Shown here: in pieces, positions 1 through 20,879 of the stretch
How positions within the stretch are numbered: the first letter of the stretch is position 1
How the letters are laid out: every line of letters starts with the position of its first letter
DNA from: Amoebidium appalachense
Lineage: Eukaryota > Ichthyosporea
Reading direction: 5' to 3'
DNA length: 64,000 nucleotides
Assembly: GCA_963693365.1 (NCBI GenBank)
Contig: CAVNZM010000013.1
Span: forward strand, 4,650,001-4,714,000
Made by a program: the position numbers and the translations under genes
The notes under the pieces: generated by a model
Told to the model about the DNA's origin: nothing
Seen by the model: only the letters and a program-made list of their open reading frames with translations
Database searches by the model: none

Positions 1-515
1 TGCTAACAGGATTATCCATAGAAGTCAACCATGTTTTTTTTTTTTGTCTCTTACTAGCAGGGATAACGGTTTTGACCGTTTTTGGCGTATGAAGACCTTT
101 TTTTTCTAATTTTTTTTTATAAAAAAAAACAGACGATATCAATTGATGTGAATGCAAGAAAGTTTTGAGGCACAAGATATGTGAAAGAGCTGCATTCCCC
201 GTTTAGTTAACGGTTGCAATGCTTTGCATGTACAATTAGCCATACATATGACATACAAGACAAAACTAAATTTAAAGCTGCAACACGGGAAAATAAGAAA
301 CAACTCGGCCAGTTTATAACGGCAGGTTGCAAATAGTTATTATGGGCTGGCTCCCACAATAATAATATATTAATAATCTGAAACTATAAATATTCGTGGT
401 CCTTTAAATTTCTCACCCAACGGTATTCGATCGGGCGGGGGGTGGGGGGGAGGGGCACAAAAACCTTGCCGGAGGCAGTACAGTACTCTCAGTTATAGTC
501 ATATCCCCCCCCCCC

Positions 516-546
<31 letters not shown>

Positions 547-1004
547 ACGCACACCACCACCACCACAAAAAAAAAAAAACGCACAAAAGCAGCCAGCCAC
601 ACCCACACACTCATGTGCACACGACACCAGAAAACCTCTCCATGCTAAATGTTCCATGCACACCAACTCGCCTATATCCACGTTCCCAACCACACGAGCT
701 CGAGGCTCACATATACAGCGCTGATTTCGTGATTGGTGTGCATAATGTTACGGCCAAACAGGCGTACATATATGCAATAATCCGTCCGCAAGATTCGGTA
801 TAACTCAATTGCAGCCCAGCCCAGCCTGGCCAGGGCCTGTGTTTTACTTGTAATTGTTGCCTGAACCTGCAAGCAAACTTCCATGAACCAATCTAGATGC
901 TTCTGAAAAATTCTACATTTCGTGACCGTGGGATAGAGATGCCACAGAGTCTGAAAGACGAACGGTATCGATGAGTACCTGGTGTGTGCAAGTGTGCGCG
1001 TCTG

Positions 1005-1050
<46 letters not shown>

Positions 1051-1228
1051 CGTACATAGGCACGAATGTGCATATTCAAAACAGCAGGTGTCTCCCGCCC
1101 ACCGGTCCCCTTTCTATTCCTAATCATGTCGACAATGTGCTAGAAATACATAGTGAACCTCGGTTTTTAAGTCATCAAATAGAAAGCAACTTCACATCAT
1201 CATTGATTGATTGCTGATGTTCTGACGT

Positions 1229-1260
<32 letters not shown>

Positions 1261-1830
1261 CCAAGATATGACCAGAGTTCGCCGCCTGAAGACAAACGAA
1301 TTAAAGATTTTCTCAAACAACATCCTTCGTCCTACACACATGTAAATACTAATGAAATCAATCATGTGTTGCGTCGGCAAGACGGTACGGCCAATCAAAA
1401 CATGCCATTTGATACGCCTGCTCCACACCCCAGCCATTCTTTCACGCACACGCATCACATGCGTGATTTTCAACCAATGATGATAACTCCTCGAAGACCG
1501 TGATCCACGAACCAACGATTTGCAGCATGGTGGGTTGAATCAAGAGAGAGGGCATTGGTCGATATGGGATGCAGATATGAGAGAGGTGACCATGGCTCAT
1601 TGGAGGAAGCCGTTCTGTTGGAACACAAAGAAAGAAGCGTAAAAATCTTGCCTCCCCCCCCCTCTTCACTTCAAACCCCCCCCCCCCCCCCTCACTCCCA
1701 ACCCCCCCCCTCCCCCCCCCTCCCCCCGCCCCTCTCTCCCCCTTTCAGCCCAACACGTGCCGCCCTCCTCCTTCCTCAACTCCCTCCGCCCAGGGCAAAA
1801 AAGCATGCATGCACACATGCACACAAAGAT
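1..1830. other. Non-coding 3' flank of the REI1-like gene with simple repeats
   Basis: No convincing coding region. The first 400 bases are AT-rich with A and T runs. A C-run at about 505-532 passes directly into (CA)n. A (GT)n tract covers about 1007-1049, another C-run about 1228-1256, and C-rich imperfect tracts about 1650-1740. The open frames here are mostly proline, glycine, threonine-histidine or cysteine-valine repeats produced by these tracts. Confidence 0.6.
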
Positions 1831-1908
1831 AATCTTACGGTTCCGTCTCTCTGTTTAATCTTACGGTTCCGTCTCTCTGTTTAATCTTACGGTTCCGTCT
1901 CTCTGTTT
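1831..1908. repeat. Three exact tandem copies of a 26-bp unit
   Basis: The unit starts AATCTTACGGTTCCGTCTCT and repeats at 1831, 1857 and 1883 without visible change, followed by the first bases of a fourth. This is a small minisatellite just beyond the 3' end of the REI1-like gene. Confidence 0.9.
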
Positions 1909-2051
1909 AATCCTGTTGGTCAGAGATCTTTGGAATTGGCAAGACGAGGCCCTTGCCTTCTTTGAGATTGGAAAACGACAAGAGGTAACAGAAAATTGAA
2001 GGGTGGGACGCCGCCCACGGAATCCCGGAGAGCAAGAGGGTTGGGGGGGGG

Positions 2052-2214
2052 TTTTGAATGCGGAACACGGTACAAAGTACGCATACACGACGAGAAGCAT
2101 GGTGCAGGACACATGCAAAGGCAAACATTCAAGTATGCAACATCAGCCATGTGCACAGTATGCGTCATAAGCAGAGCCCATCCTCAGGGAGGACCCAAGT
2201 CATCAATTGCGTCT
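2052..2214 (-). repeat. Partial copy of the poly-C-ended dispersed repeat
   Basis: Read on the minus strand, this matches the 3' part of the repeat seen at 36.7-40.05 kb. It starts at CAGACGCAATTGATGAC, continues through GAGGATGGGCTCTGCTTA and ends CATTCAAAAC before a C-run. It lies downstream of the last resolved exon of the REI1-like gene, in that gene's sense direction. The 5' half of the repeat is absent. Confidence 0.85.
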
Positions 2215-2337
2215 GGGGGGGGGAGGAGGGGGAGGGGGCTGCATGTGTATAGTAAGTGTTAGGACGGGGTTTCGGGGAGGGAGGGGGGGGGGGGGGGGGG
2301 GGGGGGGGGAGAGGGGGGGGGGGGGGGGGGGACGTAC

Positions 2338-11863
<9,526 letters not shown>

Positions 11864-13044
11864 TGTGGCGATGGGGGTGTCAAAGAGATGTGAAAGATTG
11901 AATGTTCTTTGAAGAATGGAACGGTGCAAATGACGAGTAAAGATGTGTTGTAGGGAAGACTCGGAAAAACAGAATCGACAGAGATCCAGCCTGTACTGTG
12001 CTGTATTCTTAATGACCTTCCGGCTCTACTTCTAATAATACGGTTTGGCAACAATGTATGTGACCAAAGGAATGGTTGTGCTTTCCTTTCGAAACTGACA
12101 GGCACACGTGTATATTTATATGGAGCAATGACGTCACGAAGTGTGATGTAATGACTGCGACCCAATCAAAACAGAGGCTCATCAGGGTATATTCGCCAGA
12201 TGATGATCTGCTAGATACAAAATCTATGGTAAATAAAGAGCTTGGAGCGAGCATCAACCACATTATTGTAAATATTACATTTTTATTTTTATTTTTGCGA
12301 TAGTGGTTTATATGTACTGGCAGTTACCTCCATGAAAACATGCGTTCAAGTTGGACTGTAGATCTTGTGAAAAATAGGCCAATCACATAATGCATAAAAT
12401 AACCTTAGAGAGAAGAGCGCGGTAACTTCAACGTTTATAAGTCCACCCCAGTCCTTTGTAAACATGAATGCGAAGTAACATGCAAAATTCTTATTCTGGT
12501 GCAAATAGAGGGGGAGAAAATGTTGATTTGCTGTAAAGTTCAACTAAACAATAATATTAATATATTTTCTATTGCCATAGGCACGCCTGATTTTTTCTAA
12601 TAAATCTAGTGCTGCCGTGTTGCCCCGCACAAGACCCTGTTTATATTTTTTGCCGCGCCCATACCTCCCCATACACGATCCAACACCTGTCCGCATACAA
12701 AACGGACGCATTCACAACGGGCAGGAGAAACGAAAAACGAAAAAGTGCACAGGAGAGAAGTTGTAAGCCACTACGGTGAAGCCCTCGAGTGCCCGCTTTG
12801 TTCCATAGCGAGAGAGAGAGTGAGAGAGAGAGAAACGGAGTAGTATGCTGTCTATAAATTCCTAAAGGGGTGTCATATTATCCTGGCTTCGTTGGAAAAG
12901 TAGGGCCTGTGTAGGTGTGCAGGTAGGAAATACAACACCTGCAAACTGTATATTCGAGTCGCCTGAGAGTGTATGTGCCAGGTCACACTTTCGTAGCTTT
13001 TGAAAACCCTTTTTTATTTTATCTTACCTAATCGAACATTGAGA
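11864..13044. other. Divergent intergenic region between REI1-like and coiled-coil genes
   Basis: About 1.2 kb of mostly unique, moderately AT-rich sequence between two divergently transcribed genes; it should hold both promoters. It lacks the long G/C runs that fill the introns on either side. A short (GA)n stretch lies at about 12810-12835. I see no clear TATA box, RNA gene or ORF worth reporting. Confidence 0.6.
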
Positions 13045-13786
13045 ATGTCTGAGTTTGCACAAAATCTACCGCCTTTGAGCTCGAGGCAGGCACAAGAGCA
13101 AACATCCATTTTGCAAGAAATGTCAGAGTACGATGCAGCGGTGCTGGATGATTTAAAGGCAAAGATCATAGTTATAAACGGGAACTTGGCAGACACGCAA
13201 AAGGACAACACGCGCCTGGAAGACCAGATATCACGCGTGGATGCGAGCTTGGCTGCCATGGCCGCGAGCGACAAGAGTGAGCATGAGAAATTGGCTGAAA
13301 GAGAGAATTTGGAGAAGAGAATGGAGACACTCCTTCAGACGCAACTGTTTCTGATGCAGTCGCGTGCGTCGCTGCTGGATGAGAGAAAGAGTCTGACTCT
13401 TCTCTATGACAAACGTACGTGGGTGTGTGTGTTTGTGTGTGCATTCGTGTGTGTATAGTGGGGGGGGGCTTTTTGTGTAGGAGGGATGTGTGTGGGGGTG
13501 ATGGGGCAGGGAGGTATTGAGGGGTTGTGTGTGTGGGTTGGTGTGTGGGTGTGGGTGTGGGTGTGTTACTTTGGTCGTTTGTTCGTGGTTGTTTTGTTTG
13601 CGTTTGGGTATTGTATTGTATGATGTGTTGATGTGGTGGTGTCGTAGGCCATGGCAGGCATGTGTGCTTTTGGGTACGATGTGTCTGTTTGTGTTCCAAC
13701 AAAGGGGGATAGGCTTGTGAAGGATTGCGGGAGGAGCTAGGGTCTTTATGCAACAAAGGATTCAGAAGCAAGGTTGTCGATGTTAA
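13045..13786 (+). CDS. Coiled-coil protein, N-terminal two exons, function unknown
   Basis: Exon 1 is 13045-13414, starting ATG-TCT-GAG and ending at donor GTACGT. Exon 2 is 13722-13786, after acceptor GTGAAG and before donor GTACGT. The split codon completes as CGA, giving YDKRLREELGSLCNKGF in phase. The product so far is about 145 residues, hydrophilic, with heptad-like spacing through the middle (ADTQKDNTRLEDQI; EKLAERENLEKRMETLL), so a coiled coil is likely. I do not recognise the family. The following exon is unresolved: 14451-14497 (LSAIQDKLLGKSEKK, with a good acceptor and donor) is the best candidate but needs an intermediate exon to correct phase. The intron between the exons is GT-rich, and the intron after it ends in T and G runs. 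Confidence 0.6.
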
Positions 13787-14070
13787 AGTACGTGCACATC
13801 TGGATATGCATTTACACATCTGCCTACAAACCAGACTTGTCGGCCATGGGGTGTTCGGGTGGTTGACGGGGTCATGTATTGTTTTTTTTGTGTGTGTGTC
13901 TGTGGGGGAGGGGGGGGAACAGTGGGGGGATGGTGTGTGGGGGGAGGGGGGGGGGGGGGGGGGGGGGGCACCTGCTTTGCTAAATGTCCATATCTTCTGC
14001 TTCTATAGTTTTGACTTGTTAGACTCTGTATATTACCGAGAGGTGTCTGAATTACCACTTGAATTTTGGT

Positions 14071-14080
14071 TCTTTTTTTT

Positions 14081-14112
<32 letters not shown>

Positions 14113-14174
14113 GGGAGGGGGGGGGGGGGGGGGGGGGGAGGGGAGGGGGGGGGGGGGGGGGGAAAGGGGGGGCG
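14071..14174. repeat. T-run passing into G-runs
   Basis: About 19 T are followed by about 20 G, then GAGGG-interrupted G-runs. It is one of several TnGn (or CnAn) compounds in the window. Confidence 0.9.
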
Positions 14175-14450
14175 GCGCGCTCTATCATGGGGAGCGAGAA
14201 TGAAGTGTAGCACAAAAATGAAAAACTCACAAGAAAGTGACCTCACCGTTTGAAAATGCAATCCCGGTAGGAAATGAAGATCATTATGAAAGGGGGTTTC
14301 TTTTAGTAATCCGGGTCGGGTCAGACCCGAAAGCGAAAAATCACACTTTGTGATAGGGGAGGTGCGCACCAAACAGCACTCTTGGCCTGACCCGAAAGGG
14401 CCCAAAAATCGGCCTAAAAAAAGACCCCTTTAACCCACTGTGCACTGCAG

Positions 14451-14497
14451 TTTTGTCTGCAATACAAGACAAGTTATTGGGAAAGAGCGAAAAGAAG
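14451..14497 (+). CDS. Possible internal exon (47 nt)
   Basis: The sequence TGCACTGCAG precedes and GTGGGTGAAG follows, both good splice sites. The open frame reads LSAIQDKLLGKSEKK and ends in phase 0. It could belong to the coiled-coil gene upstream or be an upstream exon of the C2H2 gene, whose first resolved exon starts in phase 0 at 15919. Too short to be sure. Confidence 0.3.
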
Positions 14498-14499
14498 GT

Positions 14500-14686
14500 G
14501 GGTGAAGATAGCATGATGTTATTACTCTGTGTGTGCAGATGTATGGGTGCGTGTGTGTGCGTGTGTGCATGTGGATGGGTGTGGGTGGGGGGGTGTGCGT
14601 GTATGTGGGTGTGTGGATGTGTATGTATGGGTGCGTGGGGTGTGAATGAGGGGTTGGGTGGGTGGGTGTGTGCATACTTGTTTGTT

Positions 14687-14725
<39 letters not shown>

Positions 14726-14958
14726 GATGGGTGTGGGTGTGTGTGCATGCGTGCGTGTGCATGTGTGCGTGTGTGTTTGACCCGGTGAGGGGGGTGGGTG
14801 AAGATGGCATACGTGTTGCATGGATCCGAGTGTGTTGGTGTTGGTGGTTGTGTGTGGGTGTGTGTGTGGGTGTGTGGGTGTGTGGGTGTGTGTGCATGCG
14901 TGTGTGTGCATGTGTGTGTGGGTGTGTGTGCATGCGTGCGTGTGCATGCGTGCGTGTG

Positions 14959-14994
<36 letters not shown>

Positions 14995-15410
14995 AGGTGA
15001 CCGGGGGAATGGGAGCGGGGGGAGGGGGGGGGGGGGGGGCTGGATTGGTTGGTTGTATTTTTTTGGACATGCATGATCGTTAAGCTAGTGGTTGTGTGTG
15101 TGTGTGTGCCTGCAAGGTCGTATGCTGTTATGTGTGTACGTGGTGTCAAGGCCAACACACACAGGTGTTCACATACCAAAAACACAGAGGCAGAGGCACA
15201 CACGCCCAGAGACATGTGCACACACACACACACACACACACAAACGCAGGCACACACACGTGCACACACACACACTCGCGCGCGTGCGCGTGCGCGGCAG
15301 GGGCATGCACATGCACACACAGACACCGAGACACACGCATAGCTTCACGTACACACGCACACACCCTGCACACCACTATCTCTTCTCTTTTCCCTCTTTT
15401 CTCACCACTT
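14500..15410. repeat. GT-rich then CA-rich degenerate microsatellites
   Basis: Interrupted (GT)n with GTGTGGGT, GTGCATGC and GTTTG variants covers about 14525-14992, switching to (CA)n variants at about 15160-15365. No coding sequence recognised. Confidence 0.75.
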
Positions 15411-15442
15411 GAGCTATAGCATCCCTCCATTCCTCCCTCCGT

Positions 15443-15915
15443 TATGGTAACCTTGCCCCATAAATGGCAATCCCGCCCTATTGTAGTATAAGTGGTGTTT
15501 ATGCCTTCCTCACATTTTATAAATAGTAATTCTTACCTTCCCAACATGATATGAGTAGTAATTCCACCTTGGTAACATGCCGTAAACGGTGATATCACCT
15601 CTAACCTACTTTAAATGGCTGGTGTGCTATAAATGGCAATATTACCTTCCTAAGGTGCTATGAATGGGAATCTCACATCTAACCTGATATAAATGGCTAA
15701 CGTCCTATAAGTGGCCATATCGCCTTCCTAAGGTACCATGAACGGTAATTTCACCTCTAACCTGCCATAAATGGCAATATTTTCCTTCTGAACACGTTAT
15801 AAACTGTAATTTCACCTCTGACCTCCTATAAATGGCTAAAGTGCTATATATGGCAGTATTACCTTCTTTGCACACTATAAATGTTAATCCGATTTTCCTA
15901 ACATGATGATTTCCC
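15443..15915. repeat. Degenerate tandem array of ~30-bp TATAAATGG units
   Basis: About 15 units, each beginning with a variant of CTATAAATGGCAATAT and continuing TACCTTCCTAAGGTG or CACCTCTAACCTG. Two unit types alternate in the middle of the array (for example from 15621 to 15760), so a higher-order ~60-75-bp period is likely. The array ends at the acceptor of the C2H2 gene's first resolved exon, so it probably lies in an intron or promoter. It is AT-rich and free of the G/C runs around it. Confidence 0.85.
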
Positions 15916-15918
15916 TAG

Positions 15919-16075
15919 CACGTGAGTTCTACGGTTCATACTTCCTACGCATCCAAGGCCGGCCGTAAGCGCAAAGCCATAACGGAAGGAAGTGGTAATA
16001 CTCCAAAAAAGGTAATCCCCTTGTTACAAACAACCAACCCAACCCCCCCCCCCCCCCCTCTTCCCCAGCTTGCCT

Positions 16076-16143
<68 letters not shown>

Positions 16144-16197
16144 GCGCGCGCAACACCACTATCACCACCAAATACTCGAAGGGTATTCCTGCCGTCT

Positions 16198-16228
<31 letters not shown>

Positions 16229-16433
16229 CTCCCCCCAGTGCATACAGACCAAGTGACGAAGGCAGGCACATGTGTTCCTTTTCTCCCCCCCGCCTCCCCT
16301 CCCCTTTCTCCTCCTCCTCCTACCCCTCCGGGGATGTTGTAGTGACCGTGAATGCAATCTTTTTTTCTTTGTGTTTGATACGCAGACCGACCGTCATCTA
16401 ACAGTCCCTCCCCCCCCCCCCCCCCCCTCCCCC

Positions 16434-16464
<31 letters not shown>

Positions 16465-17224
16465 ACCTCCCCCCCCGCCCGCCCCTCCCTCCCTACCTCC
16501 CTCCCCCTCCCCACCCACCCCCACCCCCCCTCCCCCTCCCCCCCGCCTACACACACACACACACACACAAACACAGCGGAATCGAGAAGGAGACCTCCCC
16601 TGCCCCATAGCCGGGTGCCCGATGAAATGCAGCACCCAACTGCACCTCAGCACACACATTGCAAGCCACAAGGGCCAAGGGGCACACCAATGCAGACACG
16701 ACAATTGCAACCGAATTTTCGCAACGACGGGGGAGCTTTCGCGACATTTCAAGCGCGCGCACTCGGAATACCGTCCTTATAAGTGTCTTTTTGAGGGGTG
16801 CAACGCCGCGTTTAAACAGAGGTCAAATTTGGCCGTTCATGAAAGGAGCCACACGGGGGAGAAACCGTTTCAGTGCGGGGTGGAGGGGTGTGATATGAGA
16901 GCGAGTACTAGGGGGAACATTATGAAACATGAAAGGAGGCATAGGTTGAAACTTTTGGAGTTGTTGGAACCCCCTGCAAATACCGGAAATTTCGGAAATT
17001 CTGCAAGTATGGGAAATTCGGGGAGTTCGGTAAATCCCCAAGGGAGTTCCGGGCACGCGCAGCAGGCGCAGATTCTTTCGCAGGCGCAGGCGCACACGAG
17101 GGTGCAGGCGGGGACGCAGGCACGTACCGGGGGTCAGGGACAGGCGCAGGTACAGGGATGGGGGGTGAGCTTGCAACATAGACAGATGAAGGGTTACGTG
17201 TTTGGGTTGAGTCAGCAGAGGTAG
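15919..17224 (+). CDS. C2H2 zinc-finger protein, four fingers, Gln/Gly-rich tail (5' end incomplete)
   Basis: Two exons: 15919-16011 (after CTAAC...TTTCCCTAG, ending AAG before GTAATC) and 16577-17224, joined in phase 0. Exon 1 contains a basic GRKRK motif that may be a nuclear localisation signal. Exon 2 encodes four consecutive fingers of the C-x4-C-x12-H-x3/4-H type: CPIAGC...HIASH (with Cys in the usual Phe position), CRHDNC...HFKRAH, CLFEGC...HERSH and CGVEGC...HERRH. A TGEKPF linker precedes finger four. The remaining ~90 residues are low complexity, rich in G, N, S and Q, and end in LSQQR. The arrangement suggests a sequence-specific DNA- or RNA-binding regulator (TFIIIA-like finger spacing, but only four fingers). 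No in-frame ATG precedes the fingers in exon 1, so an upstream exon is missing. Confidence 0.8.
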
Positions 17225-17236
17225 TGTGGAGGGCGG

Positions 17237-17273
<37 letters not shown>

Positions 17274-18240
17274 GTGACACGTGAGGTGTACATGATTTGG
17301 GTGGATGTGGTGGTGTGGTTTTTTGATATATATAGTTTACTTGATGTAATTTTAATATTTATATTTGAGGGGTAGAAAGAAAGGGGGGGGGGGGAGGGGG
17401 GGATGTAAGCATGTGCTGTAAACGTCTCCCCCTTTTTTTTGTTTGAGAGCAATGCATGTTAGTGTACATACGTGTTCAATGGTTCGGTATTTGAATGAAA
17501 GAGGTGAGGTTATGTCCCGCAGCCAATGTTTGAGATATCTCTTACATTTTCATGGAGAAACCATAAAAATTAGAGCCGGTGTTTCTTTAAAGATTATACA
17601 TAGGCTAGACCCTAGGGCACAGTCAGGACGTGTCAGATTGCGCTGTTTCGTTTTGCTTTTTTTCGGCCCTGGGTGGGATGGGTCGGTGGGTTTTTTTCTT
17701 TTTTTTTGGGGGGGGGGGGGGGGGGGGCAAACGCTTTTTGTCGACATGTAGATAGACGATATCGGTGCGCACATAGTGAAAATAAACAGAAATATCTGGC
17801 CGACTTCAAGGCGAATGGGAGGCAAGTTATTGGTTGCGATTGGTGCAATGTTGTATGTGGCGTGATCGATCAATTTTGATGTGAATTGACATGATTTTAC
17901 TGAAAAACTCAAATATGAAACTATTGGCGATTCAGTAACGGGGTTTTTCTTTGCTTGAACCCCCCCCCCCCCGGCAGAAGTCCGAAGGCGCGCGCTCACA
18001 CGCGTACCGGTGGCACACACTTGACCTACTCACACACACACACAAATGTCCTCCTCCACCCCCCTCGCTCCCCGTGCGGGTGCGCGCGTATACGCACCCG
18101 TCTTTTTCCCCCTCCATCAAGCCGCCCATTCATCATAGGTAAATAAGGTGACAACAGAAGAAGACCTGTGTTCTCTCTATCTGCCCCCCCCCGCCCCCTC
18201 CCCCCCCCCCCCCCTTCCCCTCCACTTTCTAGAACTCCCC

Positions 18241-18271
<31 letters not shown>

Positions 18272-18300
18272 TGTGTTGGTTGGGGGGGGGGGGGGGGGGG
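17225..18300. other. Non-coding sequence after the C2H2 gene
   Basis: G-run at about 17238-17270, T-to-G compound at about 17699-17727, C-runs at about 17960-17972 and 18200-18214, (GT)n at about 18254-18276. The open frames have no recognisable domain. 17980-18008 (KSEGARSHAYR) sits between a CAG and a GTGGCA and could be exonic, but there is no supporting context. Confidence 0.5.
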
Positions 18301-18559
18301 GATCAACATCGATTCCACCCACAGCAGCATTATCAACACGTGTGTATTATCCCTATCCAGAGAGTGTGGGAATCGGCTGTTGGATTGCCCCCCCCCCCCC
18401 CCCTCCCCCCCCCCCCACACACACACACACACATTCCATTTCCACAAATGGCAACATTCCATTTCCAAATTTGGCCACATCCCTTTTCCAGATGTGACTT
18501 TAATGACGGCGCCAGTTCTCCACCCACAATTAGGGTTCTCACCAGCAGTGTCTGCTCAG

Positions 18560-18594
<35 letters not shown>

Positions 18595-19086
18595 CTAAAT
18601 AGTGTGGTGCACAGGAATGCATATTCAACCTGTGAGCAGTATTTGGATAACTGAGGCAGGGACATATATACAGCTTGCTCCTGGGTGAGCGATACGAGAA
18701 CCCGGGAATAAGGGTTGATGTGTATTTTTCTTTTTTTTGGGAGTTAGGGGGTGAGGCGGGGCTGAAGGTAGGGTTTTGGTGAAGGGGGTGCGGGTGCGGG
18801 CACCCGTGTGCTGTGAGGGGAAGACCTGGAAAAAATTCGGAGGACGGGGTGAGATGAGGTGTGTGGGGGAGGGGGGGGGGGGGGGAAAGATTCTAGGAGT
18901 GGAAAGAGGGGTAGCTACTATATAGAGAGGGGGGGGAGGGGTACCTCATTAGTCGCGTCAATCCTTTACCCTCCTCACGCCGCAACTACCGCCGCCCAAT
19001 CACTTCTCCCGCAGTCGATTGTTCCAGCTGTTTCTGCATTACCATATATGGGTGGTATGTCGACAGGAATGACACACAGTGCATAA
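18301..19086 (+). CDS. Candidate exons of a Pro/Ala/Ser/Thr-rich protein
   Basis: Three patches look more protein-like than their surroundings: about 18301-18360 (STSIPPTAALSTRVYYPYP), about 18494-18560 (VTLMTAPVLHPQLGFSPAV, after TTTTCCAG) and 18953-19086 (after CTCATTAG; ILYPPHAATTAAQSLLPQS, then ALPYMGGMSTGMTHSA and a stop). They share P/A/S/T composition and could be the 3' end of one plus-strand gene, but donors are not convincing. I do not recognise a family. Confidence 0.25.
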
Positions 19087-19194
19087 GATCACGTTCAAGT
19101 TAGCACTAGGTATGCATAGTATGTGGATGGGTTGTGGTAAACACAAGTTAGTGTAGGTGTGTGGGTGGGTGGAGTGAGGTGGTTTGACACGTGA

Positions 19195-19195
19195 G

Positions 19196-19251
<56 letters not shown>

Positions 19252-19315
19252 AAGCGTGTGTGCATGCAGGTGTGTTAGCATGTATGCGTGCGGGTGTGTG
19301 TGTGTGTGTATGTGC

Positions 19316-19351
<36 letters not shown>

Positions 19352-20290
19352 TGTCACAGTGTGCATACGGGTGTGTTAGCGTGTATGCATGTGGCTGTGT
19401 GTATGTGTGTGTGCGCATGTGTCTGTGTTTGTGTGTGTGTGGTTTTGTGTGTGTGTACCCGTGTTCACATGCGCGTGTGTGTTGGTGATGGGGAAAGAAG
19501 GGAGGGGTGGGGGGAGAGGGAGAGAGGGGGGTGTTCGGTGGGTGGGTGGATGAGTGGGGAGAAGGGGGGAGGGGCGAGGGAAGGCAAAGTGTATAAATAA
19601 AGTACAGCTGAGAAAGGAAGGAGAAGACAGGTTAGAGTGGAGGAGAGGTGTGAAGCTTTGACACCCTTACCCTTTTGATGTTTTTGAGGTAGGAATAAGG
19701 GCTGGGTGGGATGGTTGGTGGGGTTCAGCAGTAGAGCAGTGGATGCTTGTGCTCCTACGGGGAGGTAGAGGGAGGGGTGTGCGCGGGGGGGGGAGGGAGG
19801 GGGGGAGGGGGGTTGAGGCATGGGGCCCACGAGGGGTTGGGGAGGGGCATGTGTTTGTTTGGGGAGGAAGGGGGGGACGAGGGGGGGGGGGGGGGGGGGG
19901 GGGTAAAGTTGCCGGTGTCGTACAGGAAGAATGGGTGCTTAGTTGTGTGTGTTTAGTTGGTAAGAGAGGGGGGGGGGAGAGTGGGAGGGGGAGGGGGGTG
20001 CATCGATATTAGAGTATGTTACATCTGACTGAAAAGAGGTCGGGAGGTGGGGTGGGGTGGGGTGGTTGGGTGGTTTGCCCCCCGGGGGGAAGGGCGGGGA
20101 GTGGAGGGGGGGGGGGGGGGGGGGAGGGGGATGTCGTTGTACTACTTGTTTGGGACCGAAAATGAGTGGTTAGTTGTTTGTCTAGGGGGGGGGGGGGCGA
20201 AAGCGGGGTGGGGGTGGGGAGGGAAGGGGGGAGGGGAAGGGGGAGGGGGGGGGGCGGGGGGCGAGGAGAGGGGACTGCGGGAGAACATAT
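19195..20290. repeat. GT-rich and G-rich simple sequence
   Basis: (GT)n blocks at about 19198-19250 and 19315-19345, degenerate GT to about 19480, then GGGA/GGGGT-type G-rich sequence to about 20270. No gene seen. Confidence 0.7.
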
Positions 20291-20879
20291 GTGTGCCTGG
20301 GGCATTGTCTGGTTCTACGAAATTGATTTTTATAATAATGATTTATTAGATCATACTTTATCCCAAGGCTACTGGGGGTCAGTCGATACACATGGAAATC
20401 AGGGGGCTTTGATATACAGTATATCTTACAGTATATCTCACAATTTGTATGTGTGCGCGTAAATCAGTATATGGAAAGAAATAGATGTACTGATCGGTCT
20501 AGCTGCTAAACTCACTAAACCACCGCAATGTATCCACATCTTTGAAATTTCACAATGTGTCCACATATTTCTACTGTCGATTATTGCCCAAGAATCGCTA
20601 AAATGGTGTTATGTGATCATTTTGCACATTTTGCGCACTCTACGCGAGACATCCGATGTATTGTGCACATTGTTCTTGGGGTACATATTTCTATTTCCTA
20701 AACTATTCTAGACACAGCGCAACTAATTGCAACACACATCTAAACCCAGTCCTATTTTTCGGACACCGCGCAACCATAGTGCACTCGTACTCTCATCAAA
20801 CCCACAATCTTACTAACTGAAGGGTTTTTCGGAATCCATATCTTATAATCCGGTATTTTCCTCTCTTTCTCATTTCTCT
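20291..20879. other. AT-rich spacer 3' of the UNC-93-like gene
   Basis: Unique sequence with no recognisable gene. A short duplication, ATATACAGTATATCTTACAG then TATATCTCACA, lies at about 20411-20440. On the minus strand AATAAAT at about 20341-20347 could be a distant polyadenylation signal for the UNC-93-like gene. Confidence 0.45.

Noticed and set aside
672-1127. Open frames rich in Thr-His, Cys-Val, Pro or Gly throughout the window
   Set aside because: They are translations of (CA)n, (GT)n, C-runs and G-runs, appear in several frames and both strands at once, and have no conserved motif.
13722-16011. Joining the coiled-coil exons directly to the C2H2 exons as one gene
   Set aside because: Phases permit 13786 to 15919, but nothing else supports such a fusion. 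A more likely reading is two genes with missing exons.
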